From Sulfurimonas sp. (lineage in GTDB: Bacteria; Campylobacterota; Campylobacteria; Campylobacterales; Sulfurimonadaceae), in assembly GCF_029027405.1 (NCBI RefSeq), contig NZ_CP093396.1:1674001-1738000 (forward strand): a stretch of 64,000 nucleotides of DNA. The letters run 5' to 3'. The position numbers and the translations under genes were made by a program. Shown piece after piece: positions 23,790 through 33,336 of the stretch. Under the pieces are notes generated by a model. That model made no database searches. It saw nothing but the letters and a program-made list of their open reading frames with translations, and had not been told where the DNA came from. The number at the start of each line of letters is the position of its first letter. Position 1 is the first letter of the stretch.

Positions 23790-24872
23790 ATGAGTGAAAA
23801 AATGAAAAAAGCAGTTGACATAAAAAAACTCCTAAAGAGTGTTTTAGCCTACGGTTCGAGTGATTTACACCTTGTTGTTGGAAGTGAACCACAAATTAGA
23901 ATAGATAAAGAACTACGCCCACTTAATCTTGCTGTATTAAGTGCAAAAGATATTGAAGGAATGGCTTACGCACTTATAGAAGATAAACAAAAGAAAATTT
24001 TTGAAGATATAAACGAACTTGATTTTTCATTTGAGTTACAAGATATAGGTCGTTTTCGTGCTAATTACTACCGTACTATTGGTGGGATTGCTTGTGCTTT
24101 TCGTATGATTCCTATTGATATACCAACGCTTGATGAATATGGAAATCCTCCAATTTTTAAAGAACTTATAAAAAAAGAAAAAGGTCTTATTCTGGTTACT
24201 GGTCCAACAGGAAGTGGTAAATCAACCACATTAGCATCTATGCTTCATGAGATAAATATGACAGAAAGAAGACATGTTATTACAGTTGAAGACCCAGTTG
24301 AGTTTGTTCATAAAAATATAAAATCTCTTTTCTCACAAAGAGATGTCGGGAATGATACTGCTTCATTTGCATCTGCACTTAAATTTGCCCTGAGACAAGA
24401 TCCAGATATCATACTAATTGGGGAAATGCGAGATGCTGAAACTATTGGAGCAGCATTAACAGCGGCAGAGACAGGTCACTTGGTGTTTGGAACACTCCAT
24501 ACTAACTCTGCACCTGGAACTATTAACCGTATTATAGATGTTTTTGATGGAGAAGAGCAAGCTCAAATTAGAGCGCAATTAGCTTCTTCACTTGTAGCAG
24601 TTGTCTCTCAAACATTAATACCTCGTGTTGGTGGTGGTAAAGTTGCAACACAAGAGATTTTAATAACAAACCCTGCTATCCAAAATCAGATTAGAGAAGA
24701 CAAGGTTCATCAACTATACTCTCAAATGCAACTAAATCAAAATGAGACTCACATGTCTACGCAAACGCAAGAATTAATAGAGTTACTTCAAAAAAGAACA
24801 ATTACAAAAGAAAATGCTATTAAAAATTCAAACAGACCTGAAGAGCTTATTAAAATGATAGAAGGGTTATAG
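23790..24872 (+). CDS. pilT: PilT-like type IV pilus retraction ATPase
   Basis: The 360-residue hexameric ATPase shows GPTGSGKSTTLASM (Walker A), VITVEDPVEFVH (Asp box), LRQDPDIILIGEMRDAETI (Walker B) and AAETGHLVFGTLHTNSA (His box). The N-terminal PAS-like domain contains GSSDLHLVVGSEPQIRID. These are the PilT subgroup features, so it would retract pili in twitching or DNA uptake. No pilin genes are nearby. Confidence 0.92.
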   Translation: MSEKMKKAVDIKKLLKSVLAYGSSDLHLVVGSEPQIRIDKELRPLNLAVLSAKDIEGMAYALIEDKQKKIFEDINELDFSFELQDIGRFRANYYRTIGGIACAFRMIPIDIPTLDEYGNPPIFKELIKKEKGLILVTGPTGSGKSTTLASMLHEINMTERRHVITVEDPVEFVHKNIKSLFSQRDVGNDTASFASALKFALRQDPDIILIGEMRDAETIGAALTAAETGHLVFGTLHTNSAPGTINRIIDVFDGEEQAQIRAQLASSLVAVVSQTLIPRVGGGKVATQEILITNPAIQNQIREDKVHQLYSQMQLNQNETHMSTQTQELIELLQKRTITKENAIKNSNRPEELIKMIEGL

Positions 24873-24876
24873 CACT

Positions 24877-24937
24877 TAATATTAAATATTACTTAAACAT
24901 ACAACTTAATACATAATTAACACTTTTCCCTTATAAT
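24877..24937 (+). promoter_or_regulatory. Candidate promoter and operator of the TonB-reductase operon
   Basis: A perfect 7-1-7 palindrome, TAATATTAAATATTA, lies at 24877-24891, and TATAAT lies at 24932-24937, 38 bases before the receptor ATG. No good -35 box was found, common for this phylum. The 7-1-7 geometry recalls Fur sites but the bases do not match the consensus well. The receptor has AAGGGAAAG as ribosome-binding site. Confidence 0.4.
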
Positions 24938-24974
24938 CCACCCGAAGAATTTTAACTATACTCAAGGGAAAGAT

Positions 24975-27194
24975 ATGAAAAAAAGAGTTTATCTATCGGT
25001 TATCTGTGCGCTTGCAATTAATGTAGCGGCTTCAGATTTAGGAACAATACAGGTTGAATCATCAACAATTGATGATAAATTTGATACAAAAAAGTTCAAT
25101 GTATCAAGTACAGCAACAATGAGTGCTAAAGAAGTTGAGTCTTTCCATGCAGAAAATATTGCTGATGTTTTAAACACTATTCCAGGTGTTACTGTAAGAA
25201 AAAATGAGGGTGATTCGAACAAGATTCACATTAGAGGTATCGCAACTGAGATGTATATGGGAGAAAAACCTGGTGTAGCAATCGTAATCGATGGTGTACC
25301 TGTTCAAGAGAGAGCTGGAAGTGTTAATATTGATATTGATAATATTGAATCAATCAAAGTATTAAAAGGTGGAGCTTCATATCTATATGGTAATGATGCT
25401 ATTGCTGGTGCAATTATTATTACTACAACAAGACCTAAAAATAAGAACCAAGGTTTCGCTACTGCAGAAATAGGAAGTTATGGATATCAAAAATATTTAG
25501 CTTCATATAATATGGGTAAAGAAAATTTTGCAGCAAATGTTCAAGCAAGTTATAAAAAGAGTGATGGTTACTGGGAAGATTCAGATTACTCTATTAAATC
25601 TATAAATAGTAAATTTCAATACTATATAGATGATAGTAGTGATTTAACAATTGGTGCAGATAAGACCTTAAGATATGAAAATGATACAGGGTCAATAACA
25701 TATGCTACTTATAATGGAACTACTGGTGTATATACAAATAATGTCAATGATAATCCAAAAAGTGTTGGTCAAGTTGGTTATTCAACTAAAAATGACATTG
25801 ATTTAACAAAATTATTTTTAACATACTCTAAAAATTTTGATAATGGCTCAAACTTAATGGCTCAAATCTATCACTATGAAGATAGAACTATTAATGATAG
25901 TAGCCCAATTGACAGTAATGGCGATGGTATAAGAGATGAGCATAAATCAAAAGTCGATAAAAGTACAATTCAAAGAGGTTTAAAATCTGAGTATAGAATG
26001 GATGGTACTACATTGGCTTCTATGCTAGGAGTTGATATAGCTAGAAATGAAGAAACATCAAAAAGTAAATATAGAATTGAATATACAGATACAAGACCTC
26101 CTTTCACTGTTCATCCTATTGATGAAGTTACTCGTAATACAGAAGGTAAAGAAGATATCAATGCAATATATGGTGAGTTTAAGTATGTATTTACAAAAGA
26201 TTTTACTACTACACTAAATGCCAGATATGATAATATAAATTATGATTATAAAAATATATTAACTTCTAATGATTGGAGGACTAATTTTAATGAGAGTTCA
26301 TATAGAATTGGTGCTACTTATAAACTTGCAGATAAACAAGTGTTGTATGCTAGTGTATCAACAGGATTTAGAGTGCCAACACTGTCGCAATTATATGCAG
26401 GTGATATGTCAACATCATCTTACCCTGGAACATACGCCAATAACACAGATATTGATACTGAAAAAACATATAACTATGAAATTGGACTTAGACAAAAAAG
26501 TGGTTTACTATCTTATGAATTATCTATTTTTCAACTTGACAGAAAAAATGTTATCGGTAGAAGTAGTGGTAACTACGCATCTACCAAAGGTGTGGATGTA
26601 TATTATGACAACATGGCTGATGTTCAAAACAGAGGATTAGAGCTTAGTATAAAAAGTGATAAACAAAAAGATTTTTCATTTTTACTTAACTACACATACT
26701 TACATTCTGAATATACTAGATATGACAGATATACACATATTCTAAATGAGGGTGGCACTGCAAACGGTACTGACCAAAATGGTGATGGTGATTTTAGAGA
26801 TGATTATGTTGAAGGTGTTTATAATCTGGCTGGTAACAGAGTACCAAGAACATCAGAACATACAATCTTCCTGGAGGCTAATTATAGACCATTGAAAGGT
26901 TTACTGCTTACAGCTGACATAAACTATAGATCAAACCAAAATGCAGATGAGATGAATGAAATAAAAGTTGATGGATATTCGATTGTTAATCTAAGAGCTA
27001 AATATAATCTTAAAGTATCAGGTTTAGATATAGAAATATTTGCAAAAGTTGAAAATATTTTTGATAAACAATATTATATGATGCCTCGTGTTACTGGTGA
27101 TAGAAATGATGATGGACTATACGATGTAAGAGATATGGGATTGACTGTTAACCCTGGTAGAACTTTACTTGCTGGTCTTTCTGCAAAATTCTAA
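24975..27194 (+). CDS. TonB-dependent outer-membrane receptor
   Basis: The 739-residue protein has a signal peptide (MKKRVYLSVICALAINVAA), a plug domain (IADVLNTIPGVTVRKNEGDS, KIHIRGI, VAIVIDGVP, IESIKVLKGGASYLYGNDAIAGAI) and a barrel ending in LLAGLSAKF. It imports a substrate through the outer membrane using TonB energy. Three acidic loops with D-x-N-x-D-G (DSNGDGIRDE, DQNGDGDFRDD, DRNDDGLYDV) resemble calcium-binding loops and lie in the barrel part. The substrate cannot be named. It is the first gene of the operon that ends in tonB and includes exbB and exbD. Confidence 0.93.
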   Translation: MKKRVYLSVICALAINVAASDLGTIQVESSTIDDKFDTKKFNVSSTATMSAKEVESFHAENIADVLNTIPGVTVRKNEGDSNKIHIRGIATEMYMGEKPGVAIVIDGVPVQERAGSVNIDIDNIESIKVLKGGASYLYGNDAIAGAIIITTTRPKNKNQGFATAEIGSYGYQKYLASYNMGKENFAANVQASYKKSDGYWEDSDYSIKSINSKFQYYIDDSSDLTIGADKTLRYENDTGSITYATYNGTTGVYTNNVNDNPKSVGQVGYSTKNDIDLTKLFLTYSKNFDNGSNLMAQIYHYEDRTINDSSPIDSNGDGIRDEHKSKVDKSTIQRGLKSEYRMDGTTLASMLGVDIARNEETSKSKYRIEYTDTRPPFTVHPIDEVTRNTEGKEDINAIYGEFKYVFTKDFTTTLNARYDNINYDYKNILTSNDWRTNFNESSYRIGATYKLADKQVLYASVSTGFRVPTLSQLYAGDMSTSSYPGTYANNTDIDTEKTYNYEIGLRQKSGLLSYELSIFQLDRKNVIGRSSGNYASTKGVDVYYDNMADVQNRGLELSIKSDKQKDFSFLLNYTYLHSEYTRYDRYTHILNEGGTANGTDQNGDGDFRDDYVEGVYNLAGNRVPRTSEHTIFLEANYRPLKGLLLTADINYRSNQNADEMNEIKVDGYSIVNLRAKYNLKVSGLDIEIFAKVENIFDKQYYMMPRVTGDRNDDGLYDVRDMGLTVNPGRTLLAGLSAKF

Positions 27195-27218
27195 TAATAA
27201 ATAATATAGGTAAATATA

Positions 27219-27662
27219 ATGAACATAGAACTAATAAAAGATATTGTTGACTACGGTGTTATCGGCCTTCTAGGAGTTATGAGTTTCATGACTTTTTGGT
27301 TTTGGGTTGAAAGGATTCTTTTTTTTAGAGGAGTAGATGTAAACAGCTTCGAGACAAAAGAAGAGCTTGAAATTGAACTTACTAACAATATCAACATTAT
27401 CTCAACTTTTGGTTCTAATGCACCATATATTGGACTACTTGGTACAGTATTTGGAATTATCATAACTTTTTACTCTATGGGACAAGGCAGTGACTTGGAT
27501 GCCAAGACAATAATGACATCTTTAGCTCTTGCTCTAAAAGCTACTGCTATGGGACTTATAGTAGCAATTCCAGCCATAGTGTTTTATAACCATTTAGCTA
27601 GAAAAATTGAAGTTGTTCTAGCTTATTGGGATATAAAAGAAAAGAGAAAACTTGCAAATTAA
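27219..27662 (+). CDS. exbB: ExbB, TonB-system proton channel subunit
   Basis: The 147-residue protein has three membrane helices; the conserved block is NAPYIGLLGTVFGIIITFYSMG followed by SLALALKATAMGLIVAIPAIVFYN. This short ExbB is usual for Campylobacterota. With ExbD it harvests the proton gradient to drive TonB. It is 24 bases after the receptor and overlaps exbD by 11 bases. Confidence 0.92.
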   Translation: MNIELIKDIVDYGVIGLLGVMSFMTFWFWVERILFFRGVDVNSFETKEELEIELTNNINIISTFGSNAPYIGLLGTVFGIIITFYSMGQGSDLDAKTIMTSLALALKATAMGLIVAIPAIVFYNHLARKIEVVLAYWDIKEKRKLAN

Positions 27663-28032
27663 AAAATTTGATTCAATAAATGTAGTCCCGTTTATTGATA
27701 TTATGCTTGTACTTCTTGTAATAGTCCTTACTACTGCTACATTCGTAGCAAAAGGGATTATTCCCGTTGACCTTCCAAATTCAAAAACTGCAACAAAACA
27801 AAATAACAAAAAGAATCTTACTATTACAATAAAAAAGAATGGTGATATTTTATTTGACAAAGTGAAGGTCTTAAAAAAAGACATTATTTTAAAACTTTCA
27901 AAATATGATATAGAAATACCTGTTCATATCAACTGTGACAAAAATGCAAAGTTTGACCTGTTTGTTTCAGTTCTAGATTCCCTAGAAGAAAAAGAGTTTA
28001 AAAATCTTGGAATAATTACCAAGAAGAATTAA
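27652..28032 (+). CDS. exbD: ExbD, TonB-system subunit
   Basis: The 126-residue protein has one N-terminal helix with the proton-path aspartate (VVPFIDIMLVLLVIVLTTATF) and a periplasmic domain. The start is TTG at 27652, inside the exbB end, with AGAGAAAA upstream; no ATG is available close by. It completes the ExbB-ExbD-TonB motor encoded by this operon. Confidence 0.9.
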   Translation: MQIKKFDSINVVPFIDIMLVLLVIVLTTATFVAKGIIPVDLPNSKTATKQNNKKNLTITIKKNGDILFDKVKVLKKDIILKLSKYDIEIPVHINCDKNAKFDLFVSVLDSLEEKEFKNLGIITKKN

Positions 28033-28045
28033 GAAGAAAAATCAG

Positions 28046-28705
28046 ATGGAATATACAGCTTTTATATCAATATTTATCATTGGTCTCTCTTATGGAGCAA
28101 CAGCATGTATGTTCTCATGTATGCCGTTTCTAAGTCCTATTCTTATTAGTAATTCTAACAATACAAAGCAAGCACTAGGCATAATTGTGCCTTTTAGTCT
28201 TGGAAGAATATTTAGCTATACACTTATAGCAATTGTGGCGTATTTGAGTTCTGTATGGGTAAAGCAGATGCTAAATGACAATTATATTTTTAGCATTGTA
28301 TTGGGTGCTAGTACTATCTCTATGGGAGTATATCTATTTTACAAGAGCTTTAAATCAACTCGCTTTTGTGGACACACTACACCATTAATAAAAAAACCAA
28401 AGTTAAATAAACTTGGTTTTTTTACTATAGGTGCAACTATGTCCATAAATCCATGTGCTCCGATAATGGCACTCTTAGCAGTAGCAGCAAATAGTAGTAA
28501 TATTTACAACTCTATAGGACTAGGTCTGTTCTTTGGAGTCGGTGCTGTTATATTTTCAATTATATTTTATGGTTTTATAGTCTCAAAATTGATTAAGGGA
28601 TTGATGCTTCAATTCTCTTCTTACAAGCTTTTGATGGAGCGAATAGCAGCACTTCTACTAGTTACAGTAGGAATATTAGTATTAAACGGTGTTTTAGTAC
28701 TTTAA
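28046..28705 (+). CDS. DsbD/CcdA-like six-helix membrane protein
   Basis: The 219-residue membrane protein has cysteine motifs ACMFSCMPFLSP near its N-terminus and NPCAPIMALLAV in a middle helix, as in the DsbD/CcdA transmembrane domain that carries electrons from cytoplasmic thioredoxin to the periplasm. Metal-transport relatives share this fold. Position between exbD and the polyferredoxins suggests thiol reduction or metal handling for the operon's periplasmic domains. It follows exbD by 13 bases. Confidence 0.7.
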   Translation: MEYTAFISIFIIGLSYGATACMFSCMPFLSPILISNSNNTKQALGIIVPFSLGRIFSYTLIAIVAYLSSVWVKQMLNDNYIFSIVLGASTISMGVYLFYKSFKSTRFCGHTTPLIKKPKLNKLGFFTIGATMSINPCAPIMALLAVAANSSNIYNSIGLGLFFGVGAVIFSIIFYGFIVSKLIKGLMLQFSSYKLLMERIAALLLVTVGILVLNGVLVL

Positions 28706-28717
28706 AAAAGGTAAATA

Positions 28718-31099
28718 ATGGTAGATTTTATAAAACGAGACAAAGATGATATTTATTCTAAGCCGATAATAGGTTTTTTATTTAAAAACCAAAAGTTTTT
28801 AATGACTCTAAAAATAATAGTCTTAGCTCTATTTTTATATGCTATATACTATGGTTACACTCATACAGGTAAAGACAACTTGTTTACTTGGGCTGTATTT
28901 TGGGGTATCTTTTGGTCTCTGTTTATGGTTATTACTCTGCCTACTTTAGGAAGAGTTTTCTGTGGCATCTGCCCTCATGGTTTTATAGGAAAATACATTA
29001 CAAAATTTGGTTTGAAAAAAACTATGCCAAAATGGATGCAAAACCAGTATATAGGTCTTTTACTTCTTGTTATTGGATGGTGGGGAATTTACTATATGTT
29101 CCCTGGAATCTACAGAACAGCTATAGGAACTGCTGTTATGTTTAGTGTTATGACTCTAATCTCTTTTGTAGTATATTTTTTGTATAAAGATATGAGTTAC
29201 TGTAAATATGTTTGTCCTATTGGAACACTAACTAGAGCCTACTCAAAACTATCATTTACATGGTTGGGAACTTATAAAAGTGCTTGTAATGAATGTAAAA
29301 CATTTGAGTGTGCAACTGCTTGTCCTTATAACTTAAAACCATTTACATTTGATAAAAGAAATTCTATGACTGAGTGTACCCTATGTATGGATTGTAGCTC
29401 TGCATGTGAAGCGGTTAGTTTCAAAGTCAAAAAACCATCATTTTCTTTATTCTCAAAATTTCAACCTTTAAAAGCAGAAGTATGGGCATTTATTCTTATA
29501 CTTGCTGCTATTCCAATTACTATGTCATTTCACCATGGAATCGGACGAAGTAATGCTGCGGGGGATATGATTTGGTCAAAAACAGCAGAGTTCTTCAAAA
29601 GTTTTATTAGTTTTGGTTCAGTAGACCCTATCGGTTTATTTGCATTTCTTTATGCGATGCTATTTACTATTGTAGCGGCTCTTGTTGGTATGTTTATAGC
29701 ATCTAAGATTCTTCAAAAAGATTTCTCCAAAATACTTTATGATCTTGGATACTCTTATGCTCCACTATTTATATTAGGTTCTATCGCTCACTCGTTAGAG
29801 GCATTTTTCATAAGAGGATATGAAAAAATAGTAGAAGGATTTGCTCAAGGTTTTGGATTTAGCGTTGATGTATCATCTCTGGCAAATAGAGGAGATAGTT
29901 GGCTACATATGTTTGGCATATTCAAATGGATTGCAATAGCTTGGGCATTAATCATACTTTATAAAAGAATGAAACTACTAGATGTTCATAAGATGAGAAA
30001 GATTGTAGCCTACCCTTTTGCGGCATCTTTAATCATTTTCTTCCTAAGTATTAATATGTACAGATCACATATCTTAGATACATATGGCAGAGCTTCAGGC
30101 GGGCATGGTAATCATAGTACAAAAGTATTTCAAAGTACTTCAACTCCAGAAGACTTTAAAAGAAGAGCCACTCAAAGTTATAAAAAACCAACAGCATTTG
30201 ATACCGTATATTTTTCAGATACTAATCCTGCAGCCAAAAAGAAAAAATATGGGGGAGGACATAATCATGGTCGCGATAGAAATAAAGTAGCATCGAAAAA
30301 AATGTGGCCTATCTTTGAAGACAATTCTGGAAAAAAGAACTGCTTGGGTAACATAGATGCTGATCTTTATGTTCTAGATGCTAACTTAATAACAACAAAA
30401 CTAACTGGGTCAAAAGATAGAGGCTGCAAATCTGTTAGTTTTAAAATGCCTAATAATGGATACTACAACCTCTACTATAATAGTAGAACACTCCAAGATA
30501 ACACTCTTTATATTCAAACAGCAAAGTATGAGAAAATGAGATTTAATCATAGTAACGATGCTATTTATGACGAAGAAAAAATGTCAGCTCACACAATTTT
30601 TGAAGTACCTTTTGATATTTTAAGACTAAGAGAAGACGGAGAGACATTTTATTATCGTCTATATTCAGGCGACAAAATAAGACTAAAAGTTATGCTCAAC
30701 TCTAAAGCAATTCAAAATGCATCTCTTACACTGTCAACTAAAACAGGTTGGTCAAAAACTATTAAAACAGATAAAGATGGAGTAGCAGTTTTCACACTTC
30801 TTAAAGATTATTTTCCCAAATGGAATAAGTTTGACAGAAGACATAAGAACCAATTTTTACTCACTGCAAATTACACAGAAAATTCTAAAGGTACACATAA
30901 TGATAAAGAGTATGGTTCTATAAACTACGAATCGACATATACATCTATTTACTATCCAGCAGAGAGTGCTTATAGATCTTACGCTTACGGTCTGTTTGCT
31001 GCAACTGCTACAGCTATACTATCTGGGTTTGCTATATACTGGTTTAGAAAAAGAAGACAAAAACCTTTTAAAGAGGTGAGATTTTATGAAAAAAATTAG
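28718..31099 (+). CDS. NosR/NapH-like membrane polyferredoxin fused to a periplasmic DUF4198-like domain
   Basis: The 793-residue protein is mosaic. Residues 30-175 hold membrane helices with CGICP (82-86) and CKYVCP (162-167), the C-x-x-(x)-C-P motifs of NosR/NapH. Two [4Fe-4S] sites follow: C190/193/198/202 and C220/223/226/230. More helices (about 255-450) lead to two His-rich stretches, GGHGNHS (461-467) and GGGHNHGRD (512-520). A beta domain at about 545-745 resembles DUF4198, found in nickel-uptake components. The protein ends with a helix at 755-777. It probably passes electrons across the inner membrane to a metal-binding periplasmic domain. The last assignment is inference. Confidence 0.72.
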   Translation: MVDFIKRDKDDIYSKPIIGFLFKNQKFLMTLKIIVLALFLYAIYYGYTHTGKDNLFTWAVFWGIFWSLFMVITLPTLGRVFCGICPHGFIGKYITKFGLKKTMPKWMQNQYIGLLLLVIGWWGIYYMFPGIYRTAIGTAVMFSVMTLISFVVYFLYKDMSYCKYVCPIGTLTRAYSKLSFTWLGTYKSACNECKTFECATACPYNLKPFTFDKRNSMTECTLCMDCSSACEAVSFKVKKPSFSLFSKFQPLKAEVWAFILILAAIPITMSFHHGIGRSNAAGDMIWSKTAEFFKSFISFGSVDPIGLFAFLYAMLFTIVAALVGMFIASKILQKDFSKILYDLGYSYAPLFILGSIAHSLEAFFIRGYEKIVEGFAQGFGFSVDVSSLANRGDSWLHMFGIFKWIAIAWALIILYKRMKLLDVHKMRKIVAYPFAASLIIFFLSINMYRSHILDTYGRASGGHGNHSTKVFQSTSTPEDFKRRATQSYKKPTAFDTVYFSDTNPAAKKKKYGGGHNHGRDRNKVASKKMWPIFEDNSGKKNCLGNIDADLYVLDANLITTKLTGSKDRGCKSVSFKMPNNGYYNLYYNSRTLQDNTLYIQTAKYEKMRFNHSNDAIYDEEKMSAHTIFEVPFDILRLREDGETFYYRLYSGDKIRLKVMLNSKAIQNASLTLSTKTGWSKTIKTDKDGVAVFTLLKDYFPKWNKFDRRHKNQFLLTANYTENSKGTHNDKEYGSINYESTYTSIYYPAESAYRSYAYGLFAATATAILSGFAIYWFRKRRQKPFKEVRFYEKN

Positions 31100-32066
31100 A
31101 GACTTTATAAACAAAGCAGATATTCGAAAATTTCGTTTTTGGCTGCAACTGTTTTTCTTTGTCATCTTTATATACGGCGGTTACTTTTCTATTAATTTGG
31201 GAAATAGTATTCCTGTATTTTCATGTGGTTACGATAGAGAAGTTGGAGGTATGTGTTACTTTCTGCCTCTGCAACATCAACTGGCTCGTCCTTTGGATGT
31301 ACTCTTTAGCGTAGCAAGCATCTCAGTTCTTATAGGTTTTATAACTTTTTTACTATGGTTTATAGTATTTAATAAGGCTTGGTGTGGTTATGCTTGTCCT
31401 CTTGGAACTATGCAAGACTGGTTAACGGGTCTTAGAAAAAAGATGGGTATCAGGTACAGTACTTATACGCAAGCACAATTTAGTAAACTAAAAAAGATAA
31501 AGTACATTATGCTCGCACTTGTAATTTTAGCACCTATGGCTGTTGGTATAGGACTTCTTGGCGGTGAGTGGAGAACAGCATTTTGTGAGATTTGTCCGGG
31601 AAGAATGATAACACCTCTTTTTGTAGGCGATGTGTCTCAATGGAGTTTAGACTTCTCAACAAAAAGTGCGATGATTCTTACTTCACTAGGGTTAGTATTT
31701 ACTGGTCTATTTGTAGTTGGTTCGTTTGTTAAAAAAAGATTCTTCTGTTTTTTCTGTCCTATGAGTGCCATGCACTACATCTTTAGTGATGCGGCACTTT
31801 TAAAGCTTAAAAAAGATGGTGACAAGTGTACAAAATGTGGTGACTGCTACACAGTTTGCGATATGCAAATAAAAGATATTGCTGATGATGTAACAAGTAC
31901 GAATATCTTAAGAGATGACTGTATTTTATGTATGAAGTGTGTGGCTGCTTGTCCAGAAGATGATGCCCTGCATGTTGACTTTATAAATTACCCGATATTT
32001 AAATCTACTAAAGGTGGCTTTGCTAAAAGAATGCAAATGGATAAGTGGGAGAAAAAAGATGACTAA
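31086..32066 (+). CDS. NapH-like membrane ferredoxin
   Basis: The 326-residue protein has four helices and the NapH/NosR cysteine motifs CGYACP (100-105), CEICP (167-171) and CFFCP (221-225). Two classical [4Fe-4S] ferredoxin sites follow at C248/251/254/258 and C279/282/285/289. Such proteins move electrons between quinol and other carriers on the cytoplasmic side. It overlaps both neighbours (14 and 8 bases). It is a likely donor or acceptor for the double-cubane protein encoded next, or partner of the preceding polyferredoxin. No napG or napA is present, so it is not nitrate reductase. Confidence 0.82.
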   Translation: MKKIRDFINKADIRKFRFWLQLFFFVIFIYGGYFSINLGNSIPVFSCGYDREVGGMCYFLPLQHQLARPLDVLFSVASISVLIGFITFLLWFIVFNKAWCGYACPLGTMQDWLTGLRKKMGIRYSTYTQAQFSKLKKIKYIMLALVILAPMAVGIGLLGGEWRTAFCEICPGRMITPLFVGDVSQWSLDFSTKSAMILTSLGLVFTGLFVVGSFVKKRFFCFFCPMSAMHYIFSDAALLKLKKDGDKCTKCGDCYTVCDMQIKDIADDVTSTNILRDDCILCMKCVAACPEDDALHVDFINYPIFKSTKGGFAKRMQMDKWEKKDD

Positions 32067-33336
32067 AAATATGAGAGAACATACGATAGAGACTCCAAAA
32101 GAAAAACAAAACCGTCACAAAGCTATGGAAGCTATCTCAGTTTTAGACAAAATAAAACATGAGTTTAAAGAACCTCCAAAGTCTATGGATTATTTTTACA
32201 ATCTTTTTGAGAGTGTACATTGCAAACATGAGCCTCTACATAGTGACAAAGTAAAAGTTGGTACTATGTGTATCCAAGTACCATCTGAAATCATCTACGC
32301 TCTAGATGCTGTTCCACTTAGGCTATGTAACGGTTTTTATACTAATGATGAGATAGGAAGTGACCTGCTTCCTTCTAAAGCATGTCCTTTAGTTAAAGCA
32401 ACTGTAGGACAGTTTGCATCTGATAATTTCTCCGATAAACCAGATGTGGTTATATCTCCTACAACTTGTGATCAAAAAGCAAAATCTGGTGCTATTATAG
32501 AAGAGATGGGATTTTCAGTCTATGATATGGAGTTTCCTAGAACAAAAGAGAGTGAAGAGAGCCGTGAGTATTGGAGACGCAGTGTTAGAAAATTTACAAA
32601 AGAGTTGTCAAATAATTTAGGTAAAAAACTAACTAAAAAGAAGTTAAAAGAGTCCATACAAAAAGTCGGTTTCGCTCAGCATCTCTATCACAGACTAAAT
32701 GTTTTAAGAAAAAATATAAATGTTCCTATATCTGGAGTAGATATGTTCATGATTACTAATGCTTTTTTCTTCGATAAAATAGATAACTGGATAGAAGCCA
32801 TCGAAGCAGTTGCAAAAGAGTGTGAGCAGAGAGTAGAAGATGAAATCAGTATGGCACATAAGAGAAGTCCAAGAATTGTCTATACAGGTTCCCCTCCTAT
32901 ATTTCCAAACCTTAAAGTCCCTCTTCTTATAGAGCAATCAGATGCTATTATCGTTGCAGATGAGACATGTTCATCAAACAGAATGTTTAACGATATGGTG
33001 AGTGTTGATGAGTGGTTTGTAAATGACATGGTTGATGGTATTGCAGACAGATATCTAAAAGGGTGTACATGTCCGATATTTACAAAAAATGAAGATAGAA
33101 AAAGAAGAATTATTGATTTAGTAAAAGATTATAAGGCAGATGGTGTTGTTTATCAGGCTTTTGCAGGATGCCAAGTATATGAGATGGAACAAAGATCTGT
33201 TTTAGAAGCTATGGAGAAAGAAGGAATCCCTATCATTTACCTTGAGAGTGATTATTCTCCTAGTCATTTAGGACAGCTGACAACTAGAATCGAAGCATTT
33301 GTAGAATCACTAAAAAACAGAAGAAGGAAGCGTTAA
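32059..33336 (+). CDS. Double-cubane-cluster-type protein (2-hydroxyacyl-CoA dehydratase D / BcrC family)
   Basis: The product (425 residues from the ATG at 32059, which has GGGAG ahead; a longer frame from 32014 is inside napH) belongs to the HgdB/BcrC/YjiM family. It is a single chain, not an alpha/beta pair, as in double-cubane cluster proteins that do ATP-driven low-potential reductions. Ten cysteines are present, including C71 (GTMC), C90, C109 (KACPL), C137 (TTCDQ), C304 (DETCSS), C336/C338 (GCTCP) and C371 (AGCQ), more than the three ligands of a simple dehydratase cluster. Its activator is encoded immediately downstream. Substrate unknown. Confidence 0.82.
   Translation: MTKNMREHTIETPKEKQNRHKAMEAISVLDKIKHEFKEPPKSMDYFYNLFESVHCKHEPLHSDKVKVGTMCIQVPSEIIYALDAVPLRLCNGFYTNDEIGSDLLPSKACPLVKATVGQFASDNFSDKPDVVISPTTCDQKAKSGAIIEEMGFSVYDMEFPRTKESEESREYWRRSVRKFTKELSNNLGKKLTKKKLKESIQKVGFAQHLYHRLNVLRKNINVPISGVDMFMITNAFFFDKIDNWIEAIEAVAKECEQRVEDEISMAHKRSPRIVYTGSPPIFPNLKVPLLIEQSDAIIVADETCSSNRMFNDMVSVDEWFVNDMVDGIADRYLKGCTCPIFTKNEDRKRRIIDLVKDYKADGVVYQAFAGCQVYEMEQRSVLEAMEKEGIPIIYLESDYSPSHLGQLTTRIEAFVESLKNRRRKR

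Noticed and set aside
32014-32058. Longer N-terminus of the double-cubane protein
   Set aside because: These codons lie inside the NapH-like gene; the ATG at 32059 has a good ribosome-binding site.
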